Made by a program: the position numbers and the translations under genes
Part shown: positions 38,008-47,239 of the stretch, in pieces
How positions within the stretch are numbered: the stretch's first letter is position 1
How the letters are laid out: each line of letters starts with the position of its first letter
Source: Sphingobacteriales bacterium
GTDB taxonomy: Bacteria > Bacteroidota > Bacteroidia > Sphingobacteriales > Sphingobacteriaceae
Direction of reading: 5' to 3'
DNA: 64,000 nucleotides
Assembly: GCA_025353765.1 (NCBI GenBank)
Contig: JANXOD010000009.1
Location: 1-64,000, forward strand
Notes under the pieces: generated by a model
Database searches by the model: none
What the model was told of the DNA's origin: nothing
Seen by the model: the letters and a program-made list of their open reading frames with translations, nothing else

Positions 38008-38694
38008 ATGAAAAATTTAGCCCTCTTACTTTTCCTCTTACCTCTATTATCTTCCTGTAAAAAAGAAGCCAAAGTTACTCCACCATTAACGGTAACCGAT
38101 GTAGATGGTAACGTGTACAAAACCGTGAAAATAGGTACCCAGATTTGGATGGCAGAAAACCTGAAAACTACTAAATACCGGGATAAAAGCCCGATAACTA
38201 AAATAATAATAGATAATGCAGCATGGACAACCGATAAAATAGGTGCTTATTGTGACTATAATAATGTTGCAGGTAATGCTAAAGATTACGGCCATTTGTA
38301 TAATTGGTATGCCGTGGCAAATGCTAAGAATATAGCTCCTCTAGGCTGGCATGTACCAAGTACTGAAGAATTTAAAACTCTGTATGACTATTTAAGTAAT
38401 AGTAAGACTTTAACGGATGCTCAAATTAGCAATGCACTCCGAGAAAAAGGTACTGTACATTGGGCTTCCCCTAATGACGGAGCTACCAATAGCACTGGTT
38501 TTACAGCTTTGGCTGGAGGGCAACGGAACGATAATGGCACATTCGACAATTTAGGCTTAGGCGCTTATTTTTGGTCGTTTACTGATTATTTACCAGACTA
38601 TGCATATCGAAGTGTTATCGCTTCTCCTAATTTCTTAAATCAACAGGGTTTTCTTAAGAATCCAGGCTTTTCCATCCGCTGCATTAAAGATTAA
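38008..38694 (+). CDS. FISUMP-domain lipoprotein
   Basis: 228 aa. Lipoprotein signal peptide with Cys at about 17 (LLSSCKKE). The whole mature part is the Fibrobacter succinogenes major paralogous domain (TIGR02145): DVDGNVYKTVKIGTQIWMAENLKTTKY, GHLYNWYAVANAKNIAPLGWHVPSTEEF, and the closing FSIRCIKD. Extracytoplasmic, outer-membrane attached, function of the domain unknown. It sits alone between the orphan permease fragment (37889) and the 21-bp repeat array. Confidence 0.9.
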   Translation: MKNLALLLFLLPLLSSCKKEAKVTPPLTVTDVDGNVYKTVKIGTQIWMAENLKTTKYRDKSPITKIIIDNAAWTTDKIGAYCDYNNVAGNAKDYGHLYNWYAVANAKNIAPLGWHVPSTEEFKTLYDYLSNSKTLTDAQISNALREKGTVHWASPNDGATNSTGFTALAGGQRNDNGTFDNLGLGAYFWSFTDYLPDYAYRSVIASPNFLNQQGFLKNPGFSIRCIKD

Positions 38695-38705
38695 ACAACT
38701 ACTAC

Positions 38706-38737
38706 TGTTTGACATATTCTGCAGAGCATGTCGAACA
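38706..38737. repeat. Inverted repeat after the FISUMP gene
   Basis: TGTTTGACAT (38706-38715) pairs with ATGTCGAACA (38728-38737) around a CTGCAG core. It may act as a terminator though no T-tract follows; it may also be a dispersed intergenic palindrome. Confidence 0.4.
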
Positions 38738-38765
38738 ATGGTTTGATTGGAGATAGTAGAGTTGT

Positions 38766-39078
38766 TTATAAGGCATTAAAAAAACTTTATAAGCCCTCGA
38801 AATGAATTTATAAGTATTAGAGTAGAACTTATAAGTATTCAAAATGAGTTTATAAGCATTAGAGTAGAACTTATAAGTATTCAAAATGAGTTTATAAGTA
38901 GTAGAGTAAAACTTATAAGTATTCAATGAGTTTATAAGTAGTAGAGTAAAAGTTATAAGTATTCAAAATGAATTTATAAGTATTAGAGTAGAACTTATAA
39001 GTCATCAAAATTAGTTTCGGGGTCATAGAGTAAAAGTTCTTCCGGCTCGAAATGAGTTACGGAGTTATAGATTAAAAG
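38766..39078. repeat. 21-bp tandem repeat array with alternating units (15 units)
   Basis: Fifteen units, most beginning TTATAAG. All are 21 bp except one of 19 bp at 38913-38931. Two variants, one containing ATTCAAAATGAGT and one ATTAGAGTAGAAC, alternate and make a 42-bp higher-order unit. The last three units are degenerate. A minus-strand frame (38926-38702) encodes TYKFYSNTYKLILN heptads, but the 19-bp unit breaks the frame, which argues against a protein-coding role. It lies between converging genes. Confidence 0.88.
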
Positions 39079-39192
39079 TTCTGCTTATGCAAGCTCCCAA
39101 CTCAAATGTTATCCGATTAAACCACGCTTTACAACCTCCGTCTTGTTCCGCTTCGCTTCACAATCCACCTCCCCAACGGAGGAGAAAAAGCT

Positions 39193-40290
39193 TTATTCCC
39201 ATTTAAAGGTTTTAACAGCTAAAGCATAGATTATAACTCCCCAAATAAATAATATTAATATTTGATGGCTCACATCTATTAATGTTGCGCCTTCGAAAGC
39301 TACTTTCCGCATTGCATCATTAAGATAAGTAAGAGGTAAAGCCCGACTTATAGGCTGCAACCAGGATGGAAATGCTTCAATTGAAAAAAATGTACCTGAT
39401 AATAAGAACTGCGGCAATGTGATCAAATTAGCAATAGGGGGTACCGAACTTTCGGTTTTAGCAATACCTGATACAACAAATCCAAAACCCATAAATACAA
39501 TTAAGCCGAGGATAGATAAAATCAGCATATTAACGACAGTTAAAGCTCCGTTCACTAAGGTAAAACCAAAAGCAAAATGACCAATAAGGATAATGATTAA
39601 TGCTCCTAATAAGGAAAAAACCAGGCGACTTAGCGCTTCTCCTAATACAATACTTGAGCGTTTAACGGGTGTAGCAAAAAAGCGTTTAATAACTAATGTT
39701 AAGCGCAAACTTAAAAATACAAAAGCAGTACCGAACACGCCTGAACTCAGTAAGGAGAAACCTAATTGTCCCGGCAGAATAAAGTCTATTGTTTTATATT
39801 CCCGTCCTTTAACAGTTGTTGCCTTTACTTCTGCAATAGGTGGCGGACCTTGTTTCACACCATTATTTATGGATGCCAGAACATTAGTTAATATAGATTT
39901 TAATATGCCTCCTTTATCGCGTGAAGCATCTGTGTATTGAACATTAACCAAATAAGCTGGTTGTGTATGGGTTGACTGGATATTTATAACCGCATCAATT
40001 CTGCCTTTAACCAGATCTTGCTGCATTTCTTTTTCTGATTCGCGAATCAGATTAACCACTTTTATATTTTTTAAAGCCTGATAAACCGGGTTAGCAGTAT
40101 CACTTTTACTATTTACACCTACATCTACACGTATACCACCCCCACCGATAAAGCCAAAAACTACAATGAAAATTAGCGGAAAGGCCAAAGTAAATACAAC
40201 GGCCGAAGGGCTTCTAAGTATAGAGCGAAAACTGGCCTTTGCCATAGCTAACGTAGCTCTTGTATTACTGTATGATTTAGATTTGTTCAT
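39193..40290 (-). CDS. ABC-2 type transporter permease
   Basis: 365 aa. One N-terminal transmembrane helix (about 28-50), a large extracytoplasmic region (about 55-170), then five to six helices (about 175-360), the layout of YhfH/DrrB-like ABC-2 permeases. It works with the ATPase encoded 72 bp upstream. The last 13 codons are duplicated at 37889-37933. Substrate unknown; drug, lipid or polysaccharide export are family options. Confidence 0.9.
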   Translation of the reverse strand: MNKSKSYSNTRATLAMAKASFRSILRSPSAVVFTLAFPLIFIVVFGFIGGGGIRVDVGVNSKSDTANPVYQALKNIKVVNLIRESEKEMQQDLVKGRIDAVINIQSTHTQPAYLVNVQYTDASRDKGGILKSILTNVLASINNGVKQGPPPIAEVKATTVKGREYKTIDFILPGQLGFSLLSSGVFGTAFVFLSLRLTLVIKRFFATPVKRSSIVLGEALSRLVFSLLGALIIILIGHFAFGFTLVNGALTVVNMLILSILGLIVFMGFGFVVSGIAKTESSVPPIANLITLPQFLLSGTFFSIEAFPSWLQPISRALPLTYLNDAMRKVAFEGATLIDVSHQILILFIWGVIIYALAVKTFKWE

Positions 40291-40362
40291 TTTTAAAGGA
40301 TTGAAGGAAGAATTGCTTATGATTTAAAATGTAAGACTAAAAACTTAGAACTGCCAACGGAA

Positions 40363-41127
40363 TTATTCTGCCCGCCATTCTTTACCTGTAAGATTGATGA
40401 ATACATCTTCCAGACTGGCCTGCTTAACTTCTTTTTTGCGTTCAAAGCCGGATGCTACCAGCTTATCTATAAAATGATCGGGTGTATCTAAGCCAATAAT
40501 TTGGCCGCCATCTATAAATGCAACCCGGTCGCAAAGGACTTCTGCTTCGTCCATATAATGTGTGGTTATTACAACTGTGGTTCCCGATTGGCGGATTTCA
40601 AGAATCAAATCCCATAAGTTTCTTCTTGCCTGCGGGTCAAGGCCTGTTGTAGGCTCATCCAGAAAAATAATTTTGGGTTTATTGATCAGTGTAGTAGCAA
40701 TGGAGAACCGTTGTTTCTGTCCCCCCGAAAGTTCTTTATATTTTGCTGTTGCTTTATCTGTTAATGCCACCTTTTCTAGTAATTCTAATGGCACTACGTC
40801 AATTCCGTATAATCCGGAAAACAGATCAATCAATTCTAATAAATTAAGATTGGGATAATAGCCGGCAGCTTGTAATTGAACACCTATAATATGTTTAATT
40901 TCATTGGGATTTTCATCTAGATCAAAAGAATCAACGGTTACCTTTCCGGATGTTTTTTCTCTTAGGGTTTCTATCACTTCAAGTGTAGTAGTTTTACCGG
41001 CACCGTTTGGACCCAAGAGGCCAAATATCTCACCTTCATAAACCTCAAATGATATATCGTTTACGGCTGTAAAATCATTGTATTTCTTGACAAGGTTTTT
41101 TACGGTAATAATGGGTGTTAAGCTCAT
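40363..41127 (-). CDS. ABC transporter ATP-binding protein
   Basis: 254 aa. Walker A GPNGAGKTT near 38-46, Q-loop, signature LSGGQKQRFS near 138, Walker B IIFLDEPTTGLDP and H-loop TTHYMDEAE. The sequence is of the DrrA/CcmA-like group that pairs with ABC-2 permeases, here the gene directly downstream. Cytoplasmic, energises export. Confidence 0.95.
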   Translation of the reverse strand: MSLTPIITVKNLVKKYNDFTAVNDISFEVYEGEIFGLLGPNGAGKTTTLEVIETLREKTSGKVTVDSFDLDENPNEIKHIIGVQLQAAGYYPNLNLLELIDLFSGLYGIDVVPLELLEKVALTDKATAKYKELSGGQKQRFSIATTLINKPKIIFLDEPTTGLDPQARRNLWDLILEIRQSGTTVVITTHYMDEAEVLCDRVAFIDGGQIIGLDTPDHFIDKLVASGFERKKEVKQASLEDVFINLTGKEWRAE

Positions 41128-41243
41128 GCTATAAAAATCAAATTAAAATATGAATAAACCATAGATTTTTCGGGAAAAGCAGAAATAAATCGATGAACTA
41201 AAGAAAATAATAGGATAAAGTATATAAACATCTATCTGTTAAA

Positions 41244-42344
41244 TTAATTCTTTAACATCTTCACAAAATCATCAAACAAATACCTGGAATCATGAGGGCC
41301 CGGAGATGATTCCGGATGATATTGCACTGAGAATGCTTTTTTACCTTTTACACGAATACCTTCTATGGACTGATCATTGAGGTTTAAATGAGTGATCTCT
41401 ACTTTTTCTGAATTGCGCACATCCTCTGGTACTACGCCAAAACCATGATTTTGTGAAGTGATTTCGCAATGGTCTGTAATGATATTTTTTACCGGATGAT
41501 TTAATCCGCGATGGCCATTAAACATTTTCATAGTTCTAATGCCATTTGCAAGAGCCAATAACTGATGGCCTAAACATATTCCGAACAATGGTTTATCAGC
41601 AGTTAAAATAGACTTCACGGTTTCAACAGCATATAGCATAGCCGATGGATCACCCGGACCGTTGGATATAAAATAACCATTCGGATTCCATTTTTCCATT
41701 TCTTTGAAAGATGTTTGAGCTGGGAATACTTTTGCAAAAACACCTCTTGCTTCAAAATTCCGGAGGATATTTTTCTTTACACCCAAATCAAGCACTGCAA
41801 CCCGATGTTGCGCTTTTTCATCTCCAAAAAGATAGGCTTCTTTAGTGGATACTTGTGATGCTAATTCCAAACCATCCATTGATGGAACAGCACTAAGTTT
41901 CTTTTTTAATTCTTTAATATCTAAAACCTCAGATGATATGATGGCATTCATCGTACCTTTATCACGTATATGCCGAACCAATGAACGGGTATCTATATCA
42001 GAAATCCCTATAATATTTTCATCCTGGAAATAATCCTGAATAGATCTGTCTGATTGTTTTCTGCTATAAGCAATATTAAAATTCTTACAAACCAATCCGG
42101 AAATTTTAATATGACCGGATTCAATTTCTTCAGGATGAATTCCATAGTTTCCGATATGAGAGTTGGTGCATACCATAATCTGGCCGAAATAAGAAGGGTC
42201 AGTAAATATTTCCTGGTAACCAGTCATTCCGGTATTAAAACAAATTTCGCCTGTTGTAGTACCAATTTTTCCGGCAGCTTTTCCATGGTAGATTGTTCCA
42301 TCTTCCAGTAATAATACAGCAGGTAATTTGATGTAATTAGTCAT
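41244..42344 (-). CDS. carA: Carbamoyl-phosphate synthase small subunit
   Basis: 366 aa. Glutaminase subunit that feeds ammonia to CarB for pyrimidine and arginine synthesis. The N-terminal domain has GKAAGKIGTTTGEICFNTGMTGYQEIFTDPSY in two conserved blocks. The C-terminal class I amidotransferase domain has GICLGHQLLALANG (nucleophilic Cys) and YHPESSPGPHD (His/Glu). carB is not adjacent. A -7 box TACCTTTG (42467-42460, minus strand) would give a leader of about 110 nt containing a GAAGTA/TACTTC palindrome. Confidence 0.96.
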   Translation of the reverse strand: MTNYIKLPAVLLLEDGTIYHGKAAGKIGTTTGEICFNTGMTGYQEIFTDPSYFGQIMVCTNSHIGNYGIHPEEIESGHIKISGLVCKNFNIAYSRKQSDRSIQDYFQDENIIGISDIDTRSLVRHIRDKGTMNAIISSEVLDIKELKKKLSAVPSMDGLELASQVSTKEAYLFGDEKAQHRVAVLDLGVKKNILRNFEARGVFAKVFPAQTSFKEMEKWNPNGYFISNGPGDPSAMLYAVETVKSILTADKPLFGICLGHQLLALANGIRTMKMFNGHRGLNHPVKNIITDHCEITSQNHGFGVVPEDVRNSEKVEITHLNLNDQSIEGIRVKGKKAFSVQYHPESSPGPHDSRYLFDDFVKMLKN

Positions 42345-42732
42345 AACTAATAAGGTGATGAAGATTAAGAAAAAATAGAAAAAAGTTTATGATTTCGGAT
42401 GGTCTTCCGTTTGCGTTGGATAATAAGATTGAAGTATTTACTTCATTTTTCACAGAAGTCAAAGGTATGCATTTATAAGGAATTTTAATTGTTGAAATGT
42501 TGGCTGGATTGAAAAGTAGGGAAAGTCCGGAAGTTAGCAGTTAACAAAAATCTCACATCTCAATACGCAATAACAAAATAGTCCCGGAAGTTGAGAAAGT
42601 GGCAGTTAAGTAACACTAATAGTTAATAGTTTCATTCTCTCATTCCTCCTCCTTTCATTCATTTCATTCTATCCTTCTTTCATTCCATCCTTTTAATTCT
42701 AACTTTGTTTAAAGCTAAATTTAGATCATCGC
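42345..42732. other. Divergent carA/panB intergenic region
   Basis: 388 bp without a gene. It holds a carA -7 box (42467-42460, minus), a repeat-like stretch at 42521-42610 with two copies of GTCC(C)GGAAGTT, a pyrimidine-rich tract at about 42637-42692, and a panB -7 box TAACTTTG at 42700-42707. No riboswitch fold was recognised. Confidence 0.5.
42521..42610. repeat. Degenerate GTCCGGAAGTT-type repeat segment
   Basis: Two copies of a GTCC(C)GGAAGTT...GCAGTTAA block around 42525 and 42580 enclose a TCTCACATCTCAATACGC stretch. The pattern resembles bases 23544-23618 inside truA, suggesting a dispersed repeat family. Confidence 0.4.
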
Positions 42733-43548
42733 ATGTCTGTTCATAAAGAGATTAAAAGAATTACCACCAATACTATTCAGGAAATGAAGCAAAAAGGCGA
42801 AAAGATCACTATGCTTACCGCCTATGATTATTCGATGGCAACCATTGTCGATGAGGGTGGAGTTGATGTGATATTAGTGGGAGATTCGGCGTCTAATGTA
42901 ATGGCCGGACATGAAACTACTCTGCCCATTACGCTGGATCAAATGATCTATCATGCGGCATCCGTAGTGCGTGCTGTAAAACATGCTTTGGTGGTAGTTG
43001 ATCTTCCTTTTGGATCTTACCAGGGAAATTCTAAAGAGGCCTTAAATTCTGCCATTCGCATTATGAAAGAATCTGGCGCTCATGCTGTAAAATTAGAAGG
43101 CGGAGCCGAAGTGCGGGAATCTATTGAGCGAATTATTACAGCAGGGATTCCTGTAATGGGACATTTGGGTTTAACGCCTCAATCCATTTATAAGTTTGGC
43201 ACATATACCGTAAGGGCAAAAGAAGAAGCAGAAGCTGGACGATTAAAAAGTGATGTCTTGATTCTCCAGGAAGCAGGATGTTTTGCTATTGTTTTAGAAA
43301 AAATACCTGCTAAGTTAGCAGCGGAAGTTAGCAATAGTCTCAAAATTCCGACCATTGGAATAGGAGCCGGCCAACAATGTGACGGACAGGTTTTGGTAAT
43401 TAATGATATGATTGGCCTAACTAAAGGATTTAAACCTCGTTTTTTACGTCAATATTTAAATTTGTTTGAAGAGATTAACAGAGCAGTACAGTCATATGTG
43501 AAAGATGTAAAGAGTAAGAGTTTCCCTAACGAGAAGGAACAATATTAA
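42733..43548 (+). CDS. panB: 3-methyl-2-oxobutanoate hydroxymethyltransferase
   Basis: 271 aa. First committed step of pantothenate synthesis: adds a hydroxymethyl group from methylene-tetrahydrofolate to 2-oxoisovalerate. Family landmarks: [35 protein letters not shown] (metal Asp), VKLEGGAEV and [10 protein letters not shown], and [18 protein letters not shown]. panC and panD are not nearby. A -7 box TAACTTTG lies 25 nt before the ATG. The next gene starts about 36 bp downstream. Confidence 0.97.
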   Translation: MSVHKEIKRITTNTIQEMKQKGEKITMLTAYDYSMATIVDEGGVDVILVGDSASNVMAGHETTLPITLDQMIYHAASVVRAVKHALVVVDLPFGSYQGNSKEALNSAIRIMKESGAHAVKLEGGAEVRESIERIITAGIPVMGHLGLTPQSIYKFGTYTVRAKEEAEAGRLKSDVLILQEAGCFAIVLEKIPAKLAAEVSNSLKIPTIGIGAGQQCDGQVLVINDMIGLTKGFKPRFLRQYLNLFEEINRAVQSYVKDVKSKSFPNEKEQY

Positions 43549-43552
43549 AGAC

Positions 43553-43580
43553 CTCACCCCCCTCCTTCTTTTGGAGTGAG
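43553..43580 (+). promoter_or_regulatory. Hairpin overlapping the RBS of the pseudouridine synthase gene
   Basis: CTCC (43562-43565) pairs with GGAG (43573-43576) and CTCA (43553-43556) with TGAG (43577-43580). The GGAG arm sits 8 nt before the ATG at 43585, where a Shine-Dalgarno site would be, so folding could limit translation. Confidence 0.4.
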
Positions 43581-43584
43581 AGAA

Positions 43585-44340
43585 ATGTTAATGAATTTAA
43601 TGAACAAACCTGAACATAGAAAAATAAAGTTTCCTGCTACTGTAGCCAATATTACTGATTCGGACATCTTATTTGAAGATAATCACTTGATTGCTGTAAA
43701 TAAACGTGCCGGTGATATTGTACAGGTGGATGATACCGGTGATGAATCGCTGGATGAAAAAGTAAAAAGATACATTGCTCAAAAATATAATAAACCGAAC
43801 GGTGCATTCTTAGGAGTTGTTCATCGCTTAGACAGGCCTGTAAGCGGAGTCATATTATTTGCTAAAACCAGCAAAGCTCTCGACCGCATTAATAAGATGT
43901 TTAAAAGCAGGGATATGCATAAAACATATTGGGCTGTTGTTCGTAACCGGCCTCAGCAACCTGAAGGAAACCTGATACACTGGTTGGTGAAAAATCCTCA
44001 AAAGAATGTAACAAAGGCTTATGATAAGGAGGTGGAAGGAAGCCAGCGTTCGGAATTAAATTATAAACTTATTGGGGAGTTGGATGGCTATTACCTGATA
44101 GAGGTCAATCCGATCACAGGCCGCCCGCATCAAATCAGAGTTCAGTTATCTACTTTAAATTGTCCCATTGTTGGAGACAATAAATATGGTTATCCAAGGG
44201 GAAGCCTTAAAAAAAGTATTTGTTTACATGCCCGCAGATTACAATTCATTCATCCTGTAAAGCTGGAACCAATAAATATTTTTGCGCCTTTACCGCAAGA
44301 TGGTTTCTGGGAACGGTTTGAAGTTTTTGGCGAAGAATAG
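43585..44340 (+). CDS. RluA family pseudouridine synthase
   Basis: 251 aa from ATG 43585; a GTG at 43576 and ATGs at 43591 and 43600 are alternatives. Catalytic motif VHRLDRPVSGVILFAKTS contains the active Asp, and GRPHQIRVQLSTLNCPIVGD is the conserved second motif. There is no S4 domain, so it belongs to the single-domain group acting on rRNA or tRNA. It follows panB closely and is probably in its transcript. Confidence 0.9.
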   Translation: MLMNLMNKPEHRKIKFPATVANITDSDILFEDNHLIAVNKRAGDIVQVDDTGDESLDEKVKRYIAQKYNKPNGAFLGVVHRLDRPVSGVILFAKTSKALDRINKMFKSRDMHKTYWAVVRNRPQQPEGNLIHWLVKNPQKNVTKAYDKEVEGSQRSELNYKLIGELDGYYLIEVNPITGRPHQIRVQLSTLNCPIVGDNKYGYPRGSLKKSICLHARRLQFIHPVKLEPINIFAPLPQDGFWERFEVFGEE

Positions 44341-44456
44341 GCATACTCTTAACACTACAACCTTTCGATATGATATATTTTTATTTAATGATATTATCAT
44401 AAAATTGTGTATTTTAGAATAAATAATTAATTTTATTATTATAAAAACCTACTCCT

Positions 44457-45425
44457 ATGAAATTTTCACAAAAAAAAGCCCTTTATTTTTTTATACTGTT
44501 TTTGATCACATTTGGGATGTTATCAACCTGTAAAAAGAGTAATACTACATCTAATCCTAAGCTTAACAATTGCACAGTTACAAATGCAGATGCAGAAAAT
44601 CTGCAAATTTTTCCTGCCGATAATCCTTGGAACCAGGATATTTCTAAAAGTGTACTTGATCCAAACAATAATCAGGTTATAAGCGCATTGACAAATATGT
44701 CTATCAAGGCAGACTTTGGAAGTGGTTTATGGCAAGGAGTACCAATAGGAATTCCTTATACTGTTGTTTGTGAGCAAACTATGAACAAGGTCACGTTTGT
44801 AGATTATGCTGATCAGAGTGATATAGGACCTTACCCCATACCATTAAATGCACCTATTGAAGGTAACGGAGCAGGAGATTCGCATGTAATTGCTGTTGAT
44901 TGTAAGAATCAGAAATTGTATGAATTATTCAACGCAAGGGTGAAAAATGGACAATGGGAGGCATCTTGCGGAGCTATATTCGATCTTACATCAAATACAC
45001 TAAGGCCTGATAGCTGGACTTCGGCAGATGCAGCCGGATTGCCCATTTTCCCGGGATTGGTAAGATATGAAGAAATTGTAAAAGGAGTTATTGATCATCC
45101 GATTCGGTTTACCCTGCAAAGCGGCAATGTACAGCCAGGTATTCACATTAATCCTGCACGCCATGATGTAAATAGCACTGGTGGAGTTAATAATACGCTT
45201 CCTTTTGGAGCACGCATTCGTTTAAAAAGCAATTATGATATTAGTAATTTTTCACCTACTAATCAGATCATTTTAAAAGCTATGAAAAAATACGGCTTAA
45301 TTCTCGCTGATATAGGAGGCAATTTATATATAACAGGAGCACCCGATGAGAGATGGAGCAACGATGATTTACAAAAATTGGGTAATGTGAAAGGCGTAAA
45401 TTTTGAAGTGGTTAACTTTCATTAA
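44457..45425 (+). CDS. Lipoprotein of unknown function
   Basis: 322 aa. N-terminal hydrophobic segment followed by LSTCKKSN, a lipoprotein-type cleavage site with Cys at about 25. The mature protein begins with a conserved-looking IFPADNPWNQDIS and has GDSHVIAVDCKNQKLYELF, PGLVRYEEIVKGVIDHPIRF and GLILADIGGN. I recall similar architecture in uncharacterised secreted proteins but know no assigned function. Transcribed as a single gene; the next gene encodes another lipoprotein. Confidence 0.75.
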   Translation: MKFSQKKALYFFILFLITFGMLSTCKKSNTTSNPKLNNCTVTNADAENLQIFPADNPWNQDISKSVLDPNNNQVISALTNMSIKADFGSGLWQGVPIGIPYTVVCEQTMNKVTFVDYADQSDIGPYPIPLNAPIEGNGAGDSHVIAVDCKNQKLYELFNARVKNGQWEASCGAIFDLTSNTLRPDSWTSADAAGLPIFPGLVRYEEIVKGVIDHPIRFTLQSGNVQPGIHINPARHDVNSTGGVNNTLPFGARIRLKSNYDISNFSPTNQIILKAMKKYGLILADIGGNLYITGAPDERWSNDDLQKLGNVKGVNFEVVNFH

Positions 45426-45593
45426 TCTGGTCTATTTTGGTGAATTTTTTAACTGTCTATTGTAATTAATATCAAATAGTAACTGTTTTTTAAGATAAAA
45501 TTTATATTTTAATTTCTGATAGTTATTAGAAATAAGAGAAAAATAAGCCCGTTATATCATAACAAAAATTACATCTATTAAAATTTATTTGTT

Positions 45594-47177
45594 ATGATTT
45601 CATCTAAAAAAACATCTTTTGGGATATGCCTTTTGGGTATACTAATTCTATCTCTTTCTTGTAAAAAACAACACTTGTCTGATCCGGCTATACCAGGTCA
45701 AAAAGTGCCTGGTTCATCTGTACCTTTGCCAACAGGGTTAACTTCCATAAAAGTAAAAGGCCCAAGCGGAGAGCATGATTATAAGAATTTACAGGATATT
45801 CCCTGGACTGTCTTAAAGCCCGGAGATATTGTTTATATTCCTTATCGAAAAGAGGCTTATCATGAAAAAATCATTGCCAGTACAGATGGCTTAAAAATTA
45901 TTGGCGTACCAGGTACTAAAGGTGCATTGCCTGTACTGGATGGAGAAAATGCTGCTTCTAAAGGGGAAGAATATATAGCTAGAGGCGAAGAAAGCGATTT
46001 AAATCCCCGTTCAGTGATTTGTGTTAGTAATCGTAAAAATTCTGGCATTGATAACTGGGGGCATCAGCCAAGTAATATTAGTATTGAGAATTTAGAGATT
46101 AGAAATGTACGCCAGGAATATAAGTTTGTCGATAATGGTAAATCCAGAAATTATATAAAATCTGCAGCAGCAATATGGGTGGATAAGGTTTCAAATCTTA
46201 CCATAAAAAATTGTATAATACATAATGCAGCTTGTGCCATTTTTGTTAGTTCACGTAATCCCAGCGAGCCTAATGATGCAGGAACTTCAAAAAATATAGT
46301 TATTGAGGGTAACTATTTTTATGATAATGGTGTGGTAGGAGACGATGGGATCCACAATACGTATGTTGAGGCAGTTGGTGTATTGTACAAAAACAATCGG
46401 TACATGCCTCTAATATCAGGAGCAAAGGGATCTACTTTAAAAGACCGCTCTTCAAAAACCGTAATATGTTATAACTGGCTAGAAAGTACAAAAAGAGTAT
46501 TGGATTTGGTTGACGCTGAAGCATCAGCCGGGGTTACTACTAAAGATCTTGGTTATAAAGAAACATATGTATATGGAAACGTGATTTATAATGGCCCTGA
46601 TGGTGCTTCCAGGCCTATCCATTACGGTGGTGATTCTTGGGATTATTCTAATTATCGTAGAGGTACGTTGTACTTTTATAATAATACATTTATCAATCAG
46701 GCGGATAAAGATAAACGATATGATACCGTTTTATTCCAACTGCCTGATGAAGATGCAACAGGTGCTGTAGATGAAACGGTAGATTGTCGTAATAATATTA
46801 TTTATAATATAGGCGCTGATGGAGGAGAGGCTTCAGAGCTATGTTTACTTTCAAAAAAGGGTAGTTTGATATTAGGAAAAAATTGGATCAGTCCTGGTTA
46901 TTTAGACCATAAAGAAGGGGAATTTGATGGGAGTATAAGTGGGAAAAATAATTTAATAACAAATCAACAGAATAATCCCGGATTTACTAGTCTTCAGAAT
47001 AAAGATTTCAGACTTGTTTCAACTTCATGTGCTATTGATGCCTGTAGTACCTGTGCAGATAAGACTAAAGGAAATAATGCTGTAACTATGCAATATGTAA
47101 CTCCTCCGCAATGCGCCAAACCACGTTTTGTAATTGGCAAGGCGTTAGATTTAGGAGCATTTGAATTTGGGAATTAA
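45594..47177 (+). CDS. Lipoprotein with right-handed beta-helix
   Basis: 527 aa. Signal peptide ending LSLSC (Cys about 23). Residues about 60-480 show the repeated pattern of parallel beta-helix proteins of the pectate-lyase type: SNISIENLEIRNV, SNLTIKNCIIHNAACAIFV, KNIVIEGNYFYDNG, DCRNNIIYNIG. It ends DLGAFEFGN, common in this family. A polysaccharide lyase or binding role is possible, but no catalytic residues are recognised. Shares a bidirectional terminator with the next, convergent gene. Confidence 0.83.
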   Translation: MISSKKTSFGICLLGILILSLSCKKQHLSDPAIPGQKVPGSSVPLPTGLTSIKVKGPSGEHDYKNLQDIPWTVLKPGDIVYIPYRKEAYHEKIIASTDGLKIIGVPGTKGALPVLDGENAASKGEEYIARGEESDLNPRSVICVSNRKNSGIDNWGHQPSNISIENLEIRNVRQEYKFVDNGKSRNYIKSAAAIWVDKVSNLTIKNCIIHNAACAIFVSSRNPSEPNDAGTSKNIVIEGNYFYDNGVVGDDGIHNTYVEAVGVLYKNNRYMPLISGAKGSTLKDRSSKTVICYNWLESTKRVLDLVDAEASAGVTTKDLGYKETYVYGNVIYNGPDGASRPIHYGGDSWDYSNYRRGTLYFYNNTFINQADKDKRYDTVLFQLPDEDATGAVDETVDCRNNIIYNIGADGGEASELCLLSKKGSLILGKNWISPGYLDHKEGEFDGSISGKNNLITNQQNNPGFTSLQNKDFRLVSTSCAIDACSTCADKTKGNNAVTMQYVTPPQCAKPRFVIGKALDLGAFEFGN

Positions 47178-47199
47178 ACGGAGTTGAAAGGGAATAAAA

Positions 47200-47239
47200 A
47201 ATCAAAAGAGGATGGCAAATTTGCCATCCTCTTTTGATT
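47200..47239. terminator. Bidirectional terminator, perfect 40-bp palindrome
   Basis: 47200-47219 and 47220-47239 are perfect reverse complements (AATCAAAAGAGGATGGCAAA and its complement). It lies between converging genes and overlaps the stop codon of the minus-strand gene. Confidence 0.85.

Noticed and set aside
38702-38926. Minus-strand frame with TYKFYSN heptads in the 38.8-kb array.
   Set aside because: A 19-bp unit breaks the frame and the first part runs into non-repeat sequence; treated as a by-product of the repeat.
38766-39078. CRISPR array.
   Set aside because: Repeats are contiguous with no unique spacers, and no cas gene is near.
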